From contig NZ_JAXOUF010000004.1 in the NCBI RefSeq assembly GCF_034424805.1, forward strand, positions 186,001 to 250,000: a stretch of 64,000 bases of DNA, written 5' to 3'. Position numbers and translations under genes: made by a program. The notes below the pieces were generated by a model that was not told where the DNA came from, did not search any database, and was given only the letters and a program-made list of their open reading frames with translations. Source of the stretch: Labrys sedimenti (GTDB lineage: Bacteria; Pseudomonadota; Alphaproteobacteria; Rhizobiales; Labraceae). Within the stretch, counting starts at the first letter, position 1, and each line of letters opens with the position of its first letter. This document shows, piece after piece, positions 42,906 to 51,357 of this stretch.

Positions 42906-43974
42906 CGGCTCGTTGCAGACAGGCGCCGGCATGCCCATGGCTCCGCACGCCGAAGCATTCGATCAGCTGCTCTGCGTCGATGTCCATGACGAAACGCATG
43001 ACGTGAAGAGCTTCACCTTCCTGTCGCCGGACGGCAAGGCCTTCGATTTCGAGGCGGGCCAGCATCTGTCGCTGGAACTGGAGATCGACGGCCTGCCGGA
43101 AAGCCGCTGCTACAGCATGTCCTCCTCGCCGGCGAGGCGGAAGGCCATCACCGTCACCGTGAAGCGCACCGAGGGCGGCCGCGTCTCGAACTGGCTGCAC
43201 GACAATCTCGTTCCCGGCATGACGGTCAAGGCCTTGGGGCCGCTTGGCGCCTTCGTCCGGCCGGCGACCGCACCGGCCAAGCTTGCCTTGCTGTCGGGCG
43301 GCTCGGGCATCACCCCGCTGATGTCGATCGTCAGGGACATCGCCGACTCGGCGCAAGCCGCGGACGTGGCGTTCGTCCACGCGGCCAGGACGCCCCGCGA
43401 CCTCGTCTTCCGGGACGAACTCGGCGTGCTGGCGAACCGCCTGAAAGGCCTGCGGCTGATCCTGCTTCCCGAACACGTCGCCGGCGAGCCATCCTGGCCG
43501 GGATTGACCGGGCGGCTATCCAAGGCGTTCCTGTCGCTGGCCATTCCGGATCTCGCGGAGCGGGTGATCATGTGCTGCGGCCCGGCGCCCTTCATGCAGG
43601 CTGTCCGCTCCTTCAGCGCCGAATTGGGAAGCCCGGCCCACAATTATTACGAGGAGAGCTTCGACGGTGCTGGCGTCGAGGAGCCGCCTGCCGAAGTCCT
43701 GCCGCAAGCCAAACTCTTCAAGGTCGAGTTCGCCAAGCAGTCGCGCACCATCGACGTCGCCGGCGGGCAGACAGTGCTGTCTTCCGCCAAGAAGGCCGGA
43801 GTTCGCCTTCCCTCGTCCTGCGCCAATGGCCTGTGCGGCACCTGCAAGTCCAAGCTCGTCAGCGGCAGCGTCGACATGCAGCACAATGGCGGCATCCGTC
43901 AGCGCGAGGTCGATGCCGGCTTCTTCCTGCCCTGCTGCTCAAAGCCATTGAGCGACCTGGTGATCGACAGATAG
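42895..43974 (+). CDS. Ferredoxin-NAD(P)H reductase component of the Rieske system (GbcB-like)
   Basis: About 359 residues. FAD-binding domain with RCYSMSSSP, NAD-binding domain with LLSGGSGITPLMSIV and MCCGPAPFM, and a C-terminal plant-type 2Fe-2S domain with cysteines in LPSSCANGLCGTCKSKLVSG and FFLPCCSKP. It passes electrons from NAD(P)H to the Rieske oxygenase. ATG 42895 overlaps the oxygenase end by 11 bases; ATG 42931 (MPMAPHAEAF) is an alternative. The last 487 bases before the TetR gene carry no gene. Confidence 0.9.
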   Translation: MATDGSLQTGAGMPMAPHAEAFDQLLCVDVHDETHDVKSFTFLSPDGKAFDFEAGQHLSLELEIDGLPESRCYSMSSSPARRKAITVTVKRTEGGRVSNWLHDNLVPGMTVKALGPLGAFVRPATAPAKLALLSGGSGITPLMSIVRDIADSAQAADVAFVHAARTPRDLVFRDELGVLANRLKGLRLILLPEHVAGEPSWPGLTGRLSKAFLSLAIPDLAERVIMCCGPAPFMQAVRSFSAELGSPAHNYYEESFDGAGVEEPPAEVLPQAKLFKVEFAKQSRTIDVAGGQTVLSSAKKAGVRLPSSCANGLCGTCKSKLVSGSVDMQHNGGIRQREVDAGFFLPCCSKPLSDLVIDR

Positions 43975-44074
43975 TTCCCGGTGCCGACTCCAGCCAACCG
44001 CAATTGCAGTGCGAGTGCCAATCGCAGACATCCTTGCCCATAAGTGCTGACTTTACGAGTATGGTGCAGGATTG

Positions 44075-44100
44075 GAATGTCGATCTCCAGATCGACATTC
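44075..44100. repeat. Perfect 12-bp-arm palindrome downstream of the reductase gene
   Basis: GAATGTCGATCT (44075-44086) and AGATCGACATTC (44089-44100) flank CC. It lies 100 bases after the reductase stop. There is no T tract after it, so it may be a binding site or a weak terminator. ATCGACAT recurs at 44383-44390 in front of the TetR gene, which favours a protein-binding role. Confidence 0.45.
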
Positions 44101-44362
44101 TTGGAAACGACACGCTTGCGGGAAAGACGTCTGGAGCAAAGATGTCGGTTCGGAGATCGACACGCCAGCGCCCATGGCCAAGGATGCCTGCGCTTGTCTC
44201 CCGGAAGAGGCGATTTCGATCCAAGATACTACAATGGCTTGAACGCCTTCCCGCCGGGGAGCGGGAGGGCATTCATGCACGTCCATCGCCGCCCTGGTTT
44301 GCCGAGTGCCCGCAATGGGGCACTATCAAGGTCAACATGGCGCCCGAATACTGTTCCAGACC

Positions 44363-44392
44363 TGTACATTTATGTCTACTAAATCGACATAA
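44363..44392. promoter_or_regulatory. Candidate TetR operator upstream of its own gene
   Basis: TGTACATTTATGTC (44363-44376) fits TGTACA-N4-TGTC, seen twice more at 47821 and 47867. Overlapping it, TTATGTC (44370-44376) and GACATAA (44386-44392) form a dyad with a 9-base centre. It lies about 70 bases upstream of the TetR start, where autorepression is expected. Confidence 0.5.
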
Positions 44393-44461
44393 TTGACGCT
44401 ATGCTCGACATCCATGTGCATTTCGCCTGATCGCCGATTTGCCGTTTGATGGAGGCATTGC

Positions 44462-45088
44462 ATGGACCAGGTTTTGGGCGAAACAGGCTGGCGGGGCTCG
44501 GCCGAAGTCTGGCTGGAGGCGGCCTATGAACTCCTGCTCGAATCCGGGGTCAGCACGGTCAAGATTCTGCCTCTGGCCAAGAAACTCGGCCTGTCGCGCA
44601 CCAGCTTCTATTGGTTCTTCAAGGATCGCGAGGAACTCCTCGGCGCCCTCATCGCGCGCTGGCGCGACAAGAACACCGGCAACCTCGTCAAGCAGGCGCA
44701 GGCCTATGCCGAGTCGATCGCCGAAGCGATGCTCAATGTCAATGATTGCTGGATCGACAAGACCCTGTTCGACGCCCAGTTCGAATTCGCCGTACGCAGT
44801 TGGGCCCTCGAATCCTCGGACATCCTCGCTGAAGTGAGAACTGCCGACCAGATCCGCCTCGAAGCGCTTGCGCAGATGTTCACACGGTTCGGCTATACCG
44901 CCATCACGGCCGACGTGCGGGCCCGGACAACCTATCTCACCCAGATTGGCTATATCTCGATGCAGATGCAGGAAGATGTCGGCGTTCGCATGAAGCGCAT
45001 TCCCGAATATGTCGAGATCTTTACCGGTGTCCGGCCTGAACAGCGCGAGCTCGATCGCTTCCACGCCAGGCATGACTTCAAGCCATAA
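44462..45088 (+). CDS. TetR-family transcriptional regulator
   Basis: 208 residues. HTH at about 12-60: RGSAEVWLEAAYELLLESGVSTVKILPLAKKLGLSRTSFYWFFKDREELLGALIARW. The SRTSFYWFFKDREELL recognition helix is typical of TetR proteins found beside betaine demethylase genes. The rest is an all-alpha ligand domain. The start ATG 44462 follows GGAGGCATTGC. It is convergent with the cupin gene. Its likely targets are the reductase/oxygenase unit and the StcD/cupin and flavoprotein promoters, by the shared TGTACA-N4-TGTC site. Confidence 0.88.
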   Translation: MDQVLGETGWRGSAEVWLEAAYELLLESGVSTVKILPLAKKLGLSRTSFYWFFKDREELLGALIARWRDKNTGNLVKQAQAYAESIAEAMLNVNDCWIDKTLFDAQFEFAVRSWALESSDILAEVRTADQIRLEALAQMFTRFGYTAITADVRARTTYLTQIGYISMQMQEDVGVRMKRIPEYVEIFTGVRPEQRELDRFHARHDFKP

Positions 45089-45121
45089 CTTGTTTCGGGG
45101 CCCAATCAGCCCGGGGCTGCC

Positions 45122-45724
45122 TCAGGGCCGGTTGCCCGCCTGCAACGCCCAGAAGGCGAATAGCGGCGTGCCGAGCGAGCGCATCGCATGCCTGATACCG
45201 GGTCTGTTGTAGAACGAGCCGCCAATCCCAGGCGAAAACCAGTCTCCCTCCCCTTGCCGGAACTCGCCGTCCGACGACACCAGATAGACCTCCTCGGGGG
45301 CATGGTCATGGTCGGGATAGCGTACCTTCGGCGCCATCAGCGACACGCCGAGCCAGACGTCCCCGCGTTCCTCCAGGCCACCGGGGCCCAGAAGCATCGC
45401 ATTGGCGTGCCCGTCCTCGAAATTGGCGCTGGCCGTGCCATCATTGTTCGGACGGCGACGCCATTGCAGGGACGGCTCGACCGCCCTGAAGCATTGGAGC
45501 AGCCTGTCGAGCGTCGTGTGGCCCGTTTCGACCGCAAGGGCCTGATCGAGATGCCCGCAGGCCGGCAGACGGGCGCCAGCGCCCGCCCTTGCCTCCCTCG
45601 GCTCTTCCAGGGCCCTGAAGATCTCTGCGATGGACCGGCTTGCATCCGGATCCTGCGCGAATTGACCGAAAGCCTCTCGGGCTGCGTCGACGAAATTCTG
45701 AAGGACCATGCTTCGCTGCGTCAT
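45122..45724 (-). CDS. DMSP-lyase-like cupin (DddQ/DddL/DddW superfamily)
   Basis: 200 residues. The C-terminal cupin barrel has the family metal motif YPDHDHAPEEVYLV, giving H139, H141, E145 and Y147, and H179 in GIRHAMRS. WFSPGIGGSFYNRPGIRHAMRS is nearly the block I recall from DddL/DddQ. All metal ligands and the proposed catalytic tyrosine are kept, so an active beta-elimination lyase on DMSP or a DMSP-like compound is plausible. Size fits DddQ. The start ATG 45724 is 14 bases after the StcD-like stop with GTGAGGG upstream, so the two form one operon. Many rhizobial homologues of this family have no proven DMSP activity. Confidence 0.8.
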   Translation of the reverse strand: MTQRSMVLQNFVDAAREAFGQFAQDPDASRSIAEIFRALEEPREARAGAGARLPACGHLDQALAVETGHTTLDRLLQCFRAVEPSLQWRRRPNNDGTASANFEDGHANAMLLGPGGLEERGDVWLGVSLMAPKVRYPDHDHAPEEVYLVSSDGEFRQGEGDWFSPGIGGSFYNRPGIRHAMRSLGTPLFAFWALQAGNRP

Positions 45725-45737
45725 CGAACCCTCACGA

Positions 45738-47774
45738 TCAGATATCCTTGGCCAGCCTGAGGCCATCATAGATGGCCGCATGGGTATTGCGAGCGGCAAC
45801 CGCATCGCCGATGCGGAAGAGCTGGAACTGGCCTTCCCCGTTGCGGACCACGGATTGGGGCTGGCCGGCGATCAATTGCTCGTAGGACATCTCGCCGAGA
45901 TTGCTCGATGACGGCTTCAGCTCGAAATAGAGGTCGTCGAGCGGGATCGTGCCGTGATTGACGACGATCTGGTCGAAACTGCGCTGCCTGACGATGCCGC
46001 CATAGTCGCTGCCGATGTGGGCGACCAGCTGGTTCCCCGCCTTTTCAACGGCAAGAAGGCGGTAGGTAACGGTGAAGGTGACATCCAGTTTCTGCAGGGA
46101 ACGCATATAGGGCACCAAATTCATGCCCATGACCTCGGGCGCGAAAGAGCGGTCCGGCGTCATGATCTCCACCTTCGCCCCCGCCTGCGCCAGGATCTCG
46201 GCGGCCTGCAAACCGGCATGGTCGCCGGCATCGTCGAAGATGAGCACGTTGGAACCGGGTTTGACATCGCCTGAAATGATGTCCCAGGCGGAGACGACGA
46301 GCTCGTTGCCCTTGGAGAGCACTTCCGTATGCGGCAGCCCGCCCGTGGCGACGATCACCACGTCCGGCTTCTCGGCCTCGATACTGTCGGCATCCGCCCA
46401 GGTGTTGAAATGGAAGGTCACGCCCAGCTTCTCGCACTGGCTCATGCGCCACTCGATGATGCTGATCATCTCCTTGCGCCGCGGGCTCTGGGCGGTGAGC
46501 CTGACCTGCCCGCCCGGCTTGCCGGCAGCCTCGAAGACGACGACCCGATGCCCCCGCCCGGCGGCGACCCTCGCCGCCTCCAGGCCCGCCGGACCAGCGC
46601 CGATGACGGCAACAGTCTTGCGAACTTCGGCCGCTTGCAGGGTATGCGGCATTGTCAGCTCGCGGCCGGTGGCCGGATTGTGGATGCAATAGGCGGCTCC
46701 ACCCTGATAGATGCGGTCGAGGCAGTAATTGGCGCCGACGCAGGGCCGGATGTCGTCCTCGCGTTTTTCGATGATCTTGCGGACCAGATGCGGATCCGTC
46801 ATGTGGGCACGCGTCATCCCGATCATGTCGACCTTGCCGGCGGCGATGGCATGACGCGCCGTGGCGACATCCGGGATCTTGGCGGCATGGAAAGTGGGAA
46901 ACTGCGTGGCCGCTCGGATCTCCCCGGCGAAATCCAGGTGCGGCGAATTCGCCATGCCCTGGATCGGGATGACGTCGGTCAGCCCGGCATCGGTATCGAT
47001 ATGGCCGCGGATGACGTTGAGAAAATCGATCAGGCTGCTCTCCTTGAGCCGGCGTGAAATCTCCAGGCCCTCTTCCCTGGTCGTGCCGCCCTCGAGCTGC
47101 TCGTCCGCCGTGTAGCGCACGCCGACGAGGAAGTCGGGGCCGACCCGTTCGCGGATGGCCTTCAGGACGTCGAAGCCGAAGCGAAGACGATTTTCAAGCG
47201 AACCGCCATAGGGGCCGTCCAGTTCGTTGGTGAGCGGCGACCAGAACTGGTCGATCAGATGGCCATAGGCTTCGAGCTCGATACCATCCATGCCGCCTGC
47301 CTTCATGCGCTCGGCTGCGTCGGCGAAATCCTTGATGATGCGCTCGATGTCCCAGTCTTCCAGCTTCTTGGGAAAGGCACGGTGCGCTGCTTCGCGCTGG
47401 TGGGATGGGGCTACGACCGGCAGCCAATCGCCCTTGTCCCAGCGCGTGCGGCGGCCGAGATGCGTGAGCTGGATCATCACGGCCGCGCCGTGCTCGTGGA
47501 CGGCGTCGGTCAGGTCCTTGAGCCAGGGCACGATCTCGTCCTTGTAGGCGAGCAGATTGTTGAAGACCGGCGGGCTGTCCTTCGAAATGGCTGCCGATCC
47601 CGCCGTCATGGTCATGGCGACCCCGCCCTTGGCTCGCTCCACGTGATAGGCCCGATAGCGCTCCTTCGGCATGCCGTCCTCGGGATAGGCCGGTTCATGC
47701 GAGGTCACGATGATGCGGTTGCGCAGCGTGAGATGCTTGAGCTGAAAGGGCTGCAGAAGAGGATCGTTCGACAT
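45738..47774 (-). CDS. stcD: N-methylproline demethylase-like flavoprotein
   Basis: 678 residues, TMADH/2,4-dienoyl-CoA reductase superfamily. FMN-barrel at 1-340 (LKHLTLRNRIIVTSHEPAYPEDGMPKERYRAYHVERAKGG, GIELEAYGHLIDQFWSPLTNELDGPYGGSLENRLRF), an Fe-S region RPCVGANYCLDRIYQGGAAYC, then an FAD/NAD domain with VAVIGAGPAGLEAARVAAGRGH. Sequence and length agree closely with rhizobial StcD, which demethylates N-methylproline in stachydrine breakdown. The usual second Fe-S cysteine (C-x2-C-x2/3-C) is an alanine here. First gene of an operon with the cupin, divergent from a second flavoprotein over a region with TetR-like sites. Confidence 0.87.
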   Translation of the reverse strand: MSNDPLLQPFQLKHLTLRNRIIVTSHEPAYPEDGMPKERYRAYHVERAKGGVAMTMTAGSAAISKDSPPVFNNLLAYKDEIVPWLKDLTDAVHEHGAAVMIQLTHLGRRTRWDKGDWLPVVAPSHQREAAHRAFPKKLEDWDIERIIKDFADAAERMKAGGMDGIELEAYGHLIDQFWSPLTNELDGPYGGSLENRLRFGFDVLKAIRERVGPDFLVGVRYTADEQLEGGTTREEGLEISRRLKESSLIDFLNVIRGHIDTDAGLTDVIPIQGMANSPHLDFAGEIRAATQFPTFHAAKIPDVATARHAIAAGKVDMIGMTRAHMTDPHLVRKIIEKREDDIRPCVGANYCLDRIYQGGAAYCIHNPATGRELTMPHTLQAAEVRKTVAVIGAGPAGLEAARVAAGRGHRVVVFEAAGKPGGQVRLTAQSPRRKEMISIIEWRMSQCEKLGVTFHFNTWADADSIEAEKPDVVIVATGGLPHTEVLSKGNELVVSAWDIISGDVKPGSNVLIFDDAGDHAGLQAAEILAQAGAKVEIMTPDRSFAPEVMGMNLVPYMRSLQKLDVTFTVTYRLLAVEKAGNQLVAHIGSDYGGIVRQRSFDQIVVNHGTIPLDDLYFELKPSSSNLGEMSYEQLIAGQPQSVVRNGEGQFQLFRIGDAVAARNTHAAIYDGLRLAKDI

Positions 47775-47816
47775 GGCTCGGGGGTCCAGCGTTGCATGTG
47801 CACCGAAAAGCTAGGC

Positions 47817-47884
47817 AAAATGTACATAAGTGTCAATTGGCCTCTAACTGCGTCGTCATGTTTTTTGACAATAGTGTACATTTT
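47817..47884. promoter_or_regulatory. Inverted TGTACA-N4-TGTC pair in divergent promoter region
   Basis: Left copy TGTACATAAGTGTC at 47821-47834 on +; right copy TGTACACTATTGTC at 47867-47880 on -. The surrounding 20-bp arms 47817-47836 and 47865-47884 agree at 16 of 20 bases in inverse orientation. The pair lies between the StcD-like gene and the flavoprotein at 48121 and probably binds the TetR protein at 44462. The rest of 47775-48120 is GC-rich and shows no gene. Confidence 0.6.
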
Positions 47885-48120
47885 TATTGCTTCTAAACGG
47901 GAGGCTATGGCAGCATGGGCTTCGTCCCAAGTGCTCGTCCACCGCCGGCATGACGACGACGCCATCCTCGATCCGGCGGGCAGGCCCGTCGGCGTGGTGA
48001 ATCTCGGGGCGGCTCATAGCTGCCGTCGTGCCTCGCACTGACGGGCGGCTGCAAAAGCAAGCAAGCCGAGGGGCGCGGGAGAAGCCCTCGCCCCTCGCCA
48101 ACGCCCTCTCAACCTGCCGG

Positions 48121-50115
48121 ATGGCCACGGTGTCCAAGCAGTTTCCCCGCCTGTTCTCACCGCTTACGATCGGCACGCACACGCTGAGGAACAGGATCGT
48201 CTTCGGCGCCCACACTGCGAACATGGCGGTGAACGGGCTGCCGACGGAGCGGCATGCGGCCTATTATGCCGAACGTGCCAAGGGCGGCGCCGGCATGATC
48301 GTGGTGGAGCCGATGCCCGTCCATCCCGCCGCCATCCTCACCCGCGGCAATTTCCGCCCCTGCGACGACAGCGTCATACCTGCCTTCCGGAAAGTCATCG
48401 GCGCCATCAAGGACAATGGCGCCGTCGCCGTCCAGCAGCTCTATCACATCGGCGCCCATGGCGACTCCGACAATTCCTTTCATCCCCATTGGTCCCCCTC
48501 GGGCCTGCCGAGCTACCATGACAGCGACGGCTCGCATGCGATGAGCGAGGCCGAGATTTGGGAGACGATCGAGAGTTTCGTGGAGGCTGCGCACCGGTGC
48601 CAGGCCGCCGGCTTCGACGGCGTGGAGGTCTGGGCCGCCTATCTCGGCCTGGTCGACCAGTTCTGGACGCCGTGGACCAACCGCCGCGAGGACCAATGGG
48701 GCGGTACCCTGGAGAACCGCACGCGCCTGTCGCGGGAAATCCTCACGCGCATCCGCAAGACATGCGGCGAGGATTTCATCATCGGGCTGGCCGTCAGCGA
48801 CGAGCCCGACTACACCGTCGCGCTCAGCCGCGACGAACTGGCCGAAATCGTAGGCCTGCACGACCGACAGGGCCTGATCGACTACGTCACCTGCGGTTCC
48901 GGCGGCTATCTCGACTTTCACAAGCTGATGCCGACCTTTCTCTATCCCGAAAAGCTCGGTGCAGATCTGGCGGCCAGGATCAAGACCGCCACGACGCATG
49001 CGGTCGTCATTGCCGAAAGCCATATCCGCACACCCGAAAATGCCGAGACGGTCCTGGGCGAAGGGGTTGCCGACCTGGTTTCCATCGTGCGCGGCCAGAT
49101 CGCCGATCCGCATCTGGCTCGGAAGGCCGGCGAAGACCGGCCGGACGACATCAGGGGCTGCATCTCCTGCAACCAGATGTGCTGGGGGCGCCGCTCGCGC
49201 GACTATTGGATCAGTTGCCTGATCAATCCCTCCGTCGGGCGGGAGTTCATGTGGGGCGGCGACCGTTTCGAGCCGGCCGGCACGCCAAGGCATGTGCTGG
49301 TGGTGGGTGGTGGCCCGGCAGGCCTGGAAGCAGCCCGCGTCGCCGCCGAACGCGGACACAGAGTGACGCTGGCCGAGGCTTCCAGCCGGCTCGGCGGCAA
49401 TTTCCTGCTCGCCGGCCTGCAGCCGCGCCGCGCCCAGATCCTCGATCTTCTCGCCTGGTATGAACGCCAGTTGCACAAGCTCGGCGTCGATATCCGCCTG
49501 AACTGCTATATGGAGGCCGACGACGTGGCGGCGATGGTACCGGATGCCGTCATCCTCGCCACCGGCTCCCTGCCGCCCGACACCGGCTTCCAGAAAACCC
49601 TTCCGGCAATCGAAACGCTGCCCGGCATCGAAAAGGGCAATGTCTTTTCGATCGAGGCCGTGATGAGCCGCCAGGCCCGTCTCGGCAAGCGGGTGCTGCT
49701 GCTCGACGAGGGCGGCGGCTGGCGCGGCGGCGGGACGGCCTGGAAACTGGCGGAGGATGGCCACGAGGTCACCATCCTCACGCCGGATGCCTTCGTCGGC
49801 AAGGAACTGCAGCGCACCACCGCCGACGTTCCCCTGCGGCGGATCCTCAAGAAGCTCGGTGTCAGCTGGCAGGTCGAGGTCAGCATCGCCGAATGGCATG
49901 GCCAGGGCGCCACGATCATCGACCACAACAGCGGTGAAAGATCGTTCGTTGCAGCCGACAGCCTAGTGCTGGCCATGACCAATATCGCGGCGAATTGGCT
50001 CGCCACGGACCTTGCGGCCCGGGACATACCCTATGTGGAGATCGGCGACGGCGCAGCGCCGCGCCAGGCCCCCTATGCCTTTTTCGACGGCCGAAAAGTC
50101 GCTCTCGGCCTCTGA
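48121..50115 (+). CDS. TMADH/dienoyl-CoA reductase-family flavoprotein
   Basis: 664 residues. FMN barrel FSPLTIGTHTLRNRIVFGAHTANMAVNGLPTERHAAYYAERAKGG and DGVEVWAAYLGLVDQFWTPWTNRREDQWGGTLENRTRLS. A canonical 4Fe-4S motif follows, CISCNQMC-x11-C. Then the FAD/NAD domain: VLVVGGGPAGLEAARVAAERGH. It is a paralogue of the StcD-like protein with an intact cysteine set, probably a second N-demethylase or reductase in the same pathway (dimethylglycine, methylproline or similar). ATG 48121 precedes the family N-terminus; the frame back to 48028 lacks support. It is divergent from the StcD-like gene and shares its TetR-type sites. Confidence 0.86.
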   Translation: MATVSKQFPRLFSPLTIGTHTLRNRIVFGAHTANMAVNGLPTERHAAYYAERAKGGAGMIVVEPMPVHPAAILTRGNFRPCDDSVIPAFRKVIGAIKDNGAVAVQQLYHIGAHGDSDNSFHPHWSPSGLPSYHDSDGSHAMSEAEIWETIESFVEAAHRCQAAGFDGVEVWAAYLGLVDQFWTPWTNRREDQWGGTLENRTRLSREILTRIRKTCGEDFIIGLAVSDEPDYTVALSRDELAEIVGLHDRQGLIDYVTCGSGGYLDFHKLMPTFLYPEKLGADLAARIKTATTHAVVIAESHIRTPENAETVLGEGVADLVSIVRGQIADPHLARKAGEDRPDDIRGCISCNQMCWGRRSRDYWISCLINPSVGREFMWGGDRFEPAGTPRHVLVVGGGPAGLEAARVAAERGHRVTLAEASSRLGGNFLLAGLQPRRAQILDLLAWYERQLHKLGVDIRLNCYMEADDVAAMVPDAVILATGSLPPDTGFQKTLPAIETLPGIEKGNVFSIEAVMSRQARLGKRVLLLDEGGGWRGGGTAWKLAEDGHEVTILTPDAFVGKELQRTTADVPLRRILKKLGVSWQVEVSIAEWHGQGATIIDHNSGERSFVAADSLVLAMTNIAANWLATDLAARDIPYVEIGDGAAPRQAPYAFFDGRKVALGL

Positions 50116-50187
50116 TCGGATGCCGAAAGGCACGGTGCCGAGGCTGCCATGATCGGTGGAGCTCGGTGGAGCGATGATCAGGCTGTC

Positions 50188-51312
50188 TTACGCCGCCTGT
50201 GCAAATCGCTTCTCGCCGTCCCCGATCAGATCCCCGTCGAGCTCGAAGCCGAGGCCGGGAGCCTGGAGAGCCTCGATCCAGCCCTGCTTCGGATCGAGGT
50301 CGGGGGAAGCCACGATGTCCTTTTGCACCAGCTGCCACATGATCTGGTTGCCGTCGTCGAGATTGGAGATGGCAAGCGCGATGTGGTGCTCGGCACAGGT
50401 GGTGATGCCGGTGGTGAAGGAACTGTGGATGCAGATCTTCAGCCCCGCCGCCTCGGCGACCGCCGCCGCCTTCAGCATGGGCTGGATGCCACCGATCTCG
50501 CGCGGCCCGATGCAGATCATGTCGGCGGCGCGCTGGCGGCAGATCTCGTGGACGTCGTAGAGCGTGAAGGCCGCCTGGTCGGCGACGATCGGAATGCCGA
50601 CGGCTTCGCGCACATGCGCCATGGCCGGGATGCTCCAGCTCACGGTCGGCTGCTCGATGAACTCGATCTCGAATTTCTCGAGCTTGCGGCACATGTTGAT
50701 CGCGTCATGTACGCTCCAGCCTTCATTGGCATCGAGCCGCAGGCGGGCATCGCCGATCTCGCGGCGCACCGCCGCGGTGATTTCGAGGTCGAGCTTCTCG
50801 CCCCGGCCGACCTTCAAATAGAAGACACGCTCGCCGCGCTCCCGACCGGCTGCGGCATCGCGCGCCAGTTCCTCGGCGGTCTCCCCCTGCAGGAAATAGA
50901 AATAGCCGACGGCCGGGCGATGGGCCCCGCCGAGGAGACGATGGACCGGCAGGCCGGCAAGCTTGCCCTGCAGGTCCCACATTGCCATGTCTACGCCCGA
51001 AAACATCTGGTTGGCCGCACGCATGATGTTGGCGCCATGGCCGAGATATTCCTGGTGGAAGATGCGCGCGATCAGCGGCGCAACATCATAGGGGGACTGG
51101 CCGACCAGATGCCCCGTCAACCGCCTGAGGATCGCCGCCGTCCCGGCCTGGTCCGGTGCCACGGTGCATTCACCGATGCCGACCATCCCGTTGTCGGCCT
51201 CGATCTCGACCAGATTGACGGCGAAATTCTCCTTGATGCCATAGGACCAGTGATAGGGCTGCTTGAGGGGCAGCACCAGCGGCCTGACGCGCACCTGCGA
51301 GATCTTGACCAT
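50188..51312 (-). CDS. Enolase-superfamily protein (mandelate racemase/MLE type) with altered active site
   Basis: 374 residues with the N-terminal capping domain (1-125) and barrel. Against muconate lactonizing enzyme: FKLKIG becomes FYLKVG, so only K167 of KxK is kept; D194 (RLDANEGW) and E220 (FIEQP) are kept as metal ligands. ADES becomes ADQA (D245, Q246), and KxxKxGG becomes GPREIGG (R271, E272 instead of Lys). H296 in CIHSSF could serve as acid/base. It is probably an epimerase or dehydratase on a proline-betaine or hydroxyproline-like acid, given the neighbours. ATG 51312 follows AGGAAGGAACG. It is convergent with the flavoprotein at 48121. Confidence 0.82.
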   Translation of the reverse strand: MVKISQVRVRPLVLPLKQPYHWSYGIKENFAVNLVEIEADNGMVGIGECTVAPDQAGTAAILRRLTGHLVGQSPYDVAPLIARIFHQEYLGHGANIMRAANQMFSGVDMAMWDLQGKLAGLPVHRLLGGAHRPAVGYFYFLQGETAEELARDAAAGRERGERVFYLKVGRGEKLDLEITAAVRREIGDARLRLDANEGWSVHDAINMCRKLEKFEIEFIEQPTVSWSIPAMAHVREAVGIPIVADQAAFTLYDVHEICRQRAADMICIGPREIGGIQPMLKAAAVAEAAGLKICIHSSFTTGITTCAEHHIALAISNLDDGNQIMWQLVQKDIVASPDLDPKQGWIEALQAPGLGFELDGDLIGDGEKRFAQAA

Positions 51313-51357
51313 ATTGCTCGTTCCTTCCTGATATCGATGGGGGTGGCGTTGCCTCGC

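Larger units (their letters stand above)
43975..44461. other. 487-bp intergenic region between reductase and TetR genes
   Basis: No ORF with a ribosome binding site or a family signature is visible. The region holds a perfect palindrome at 44075-44100 and a TetR-type site near 44363-44392. AT content rises towards the TetR start, so that end is probably the promoter. Longer frames here are continuations of reductase shadow frames. Confidence 0.5.

Noticed and set aside
43572..44396. 274-codon open frame running from the reductase into the intergenic region
   Set aside because: Frame-shifted shadow of the reductase, followed by intergenic sequence without family features or a ribosome binding site.
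48157..49926. 589-codon open frame antisense to the flavoprotein at 48121
   Set aside because: Shadow with Asp/His/Gly-rich composition. The plus strand has FMN, Fe-S and FAD motifs in order.
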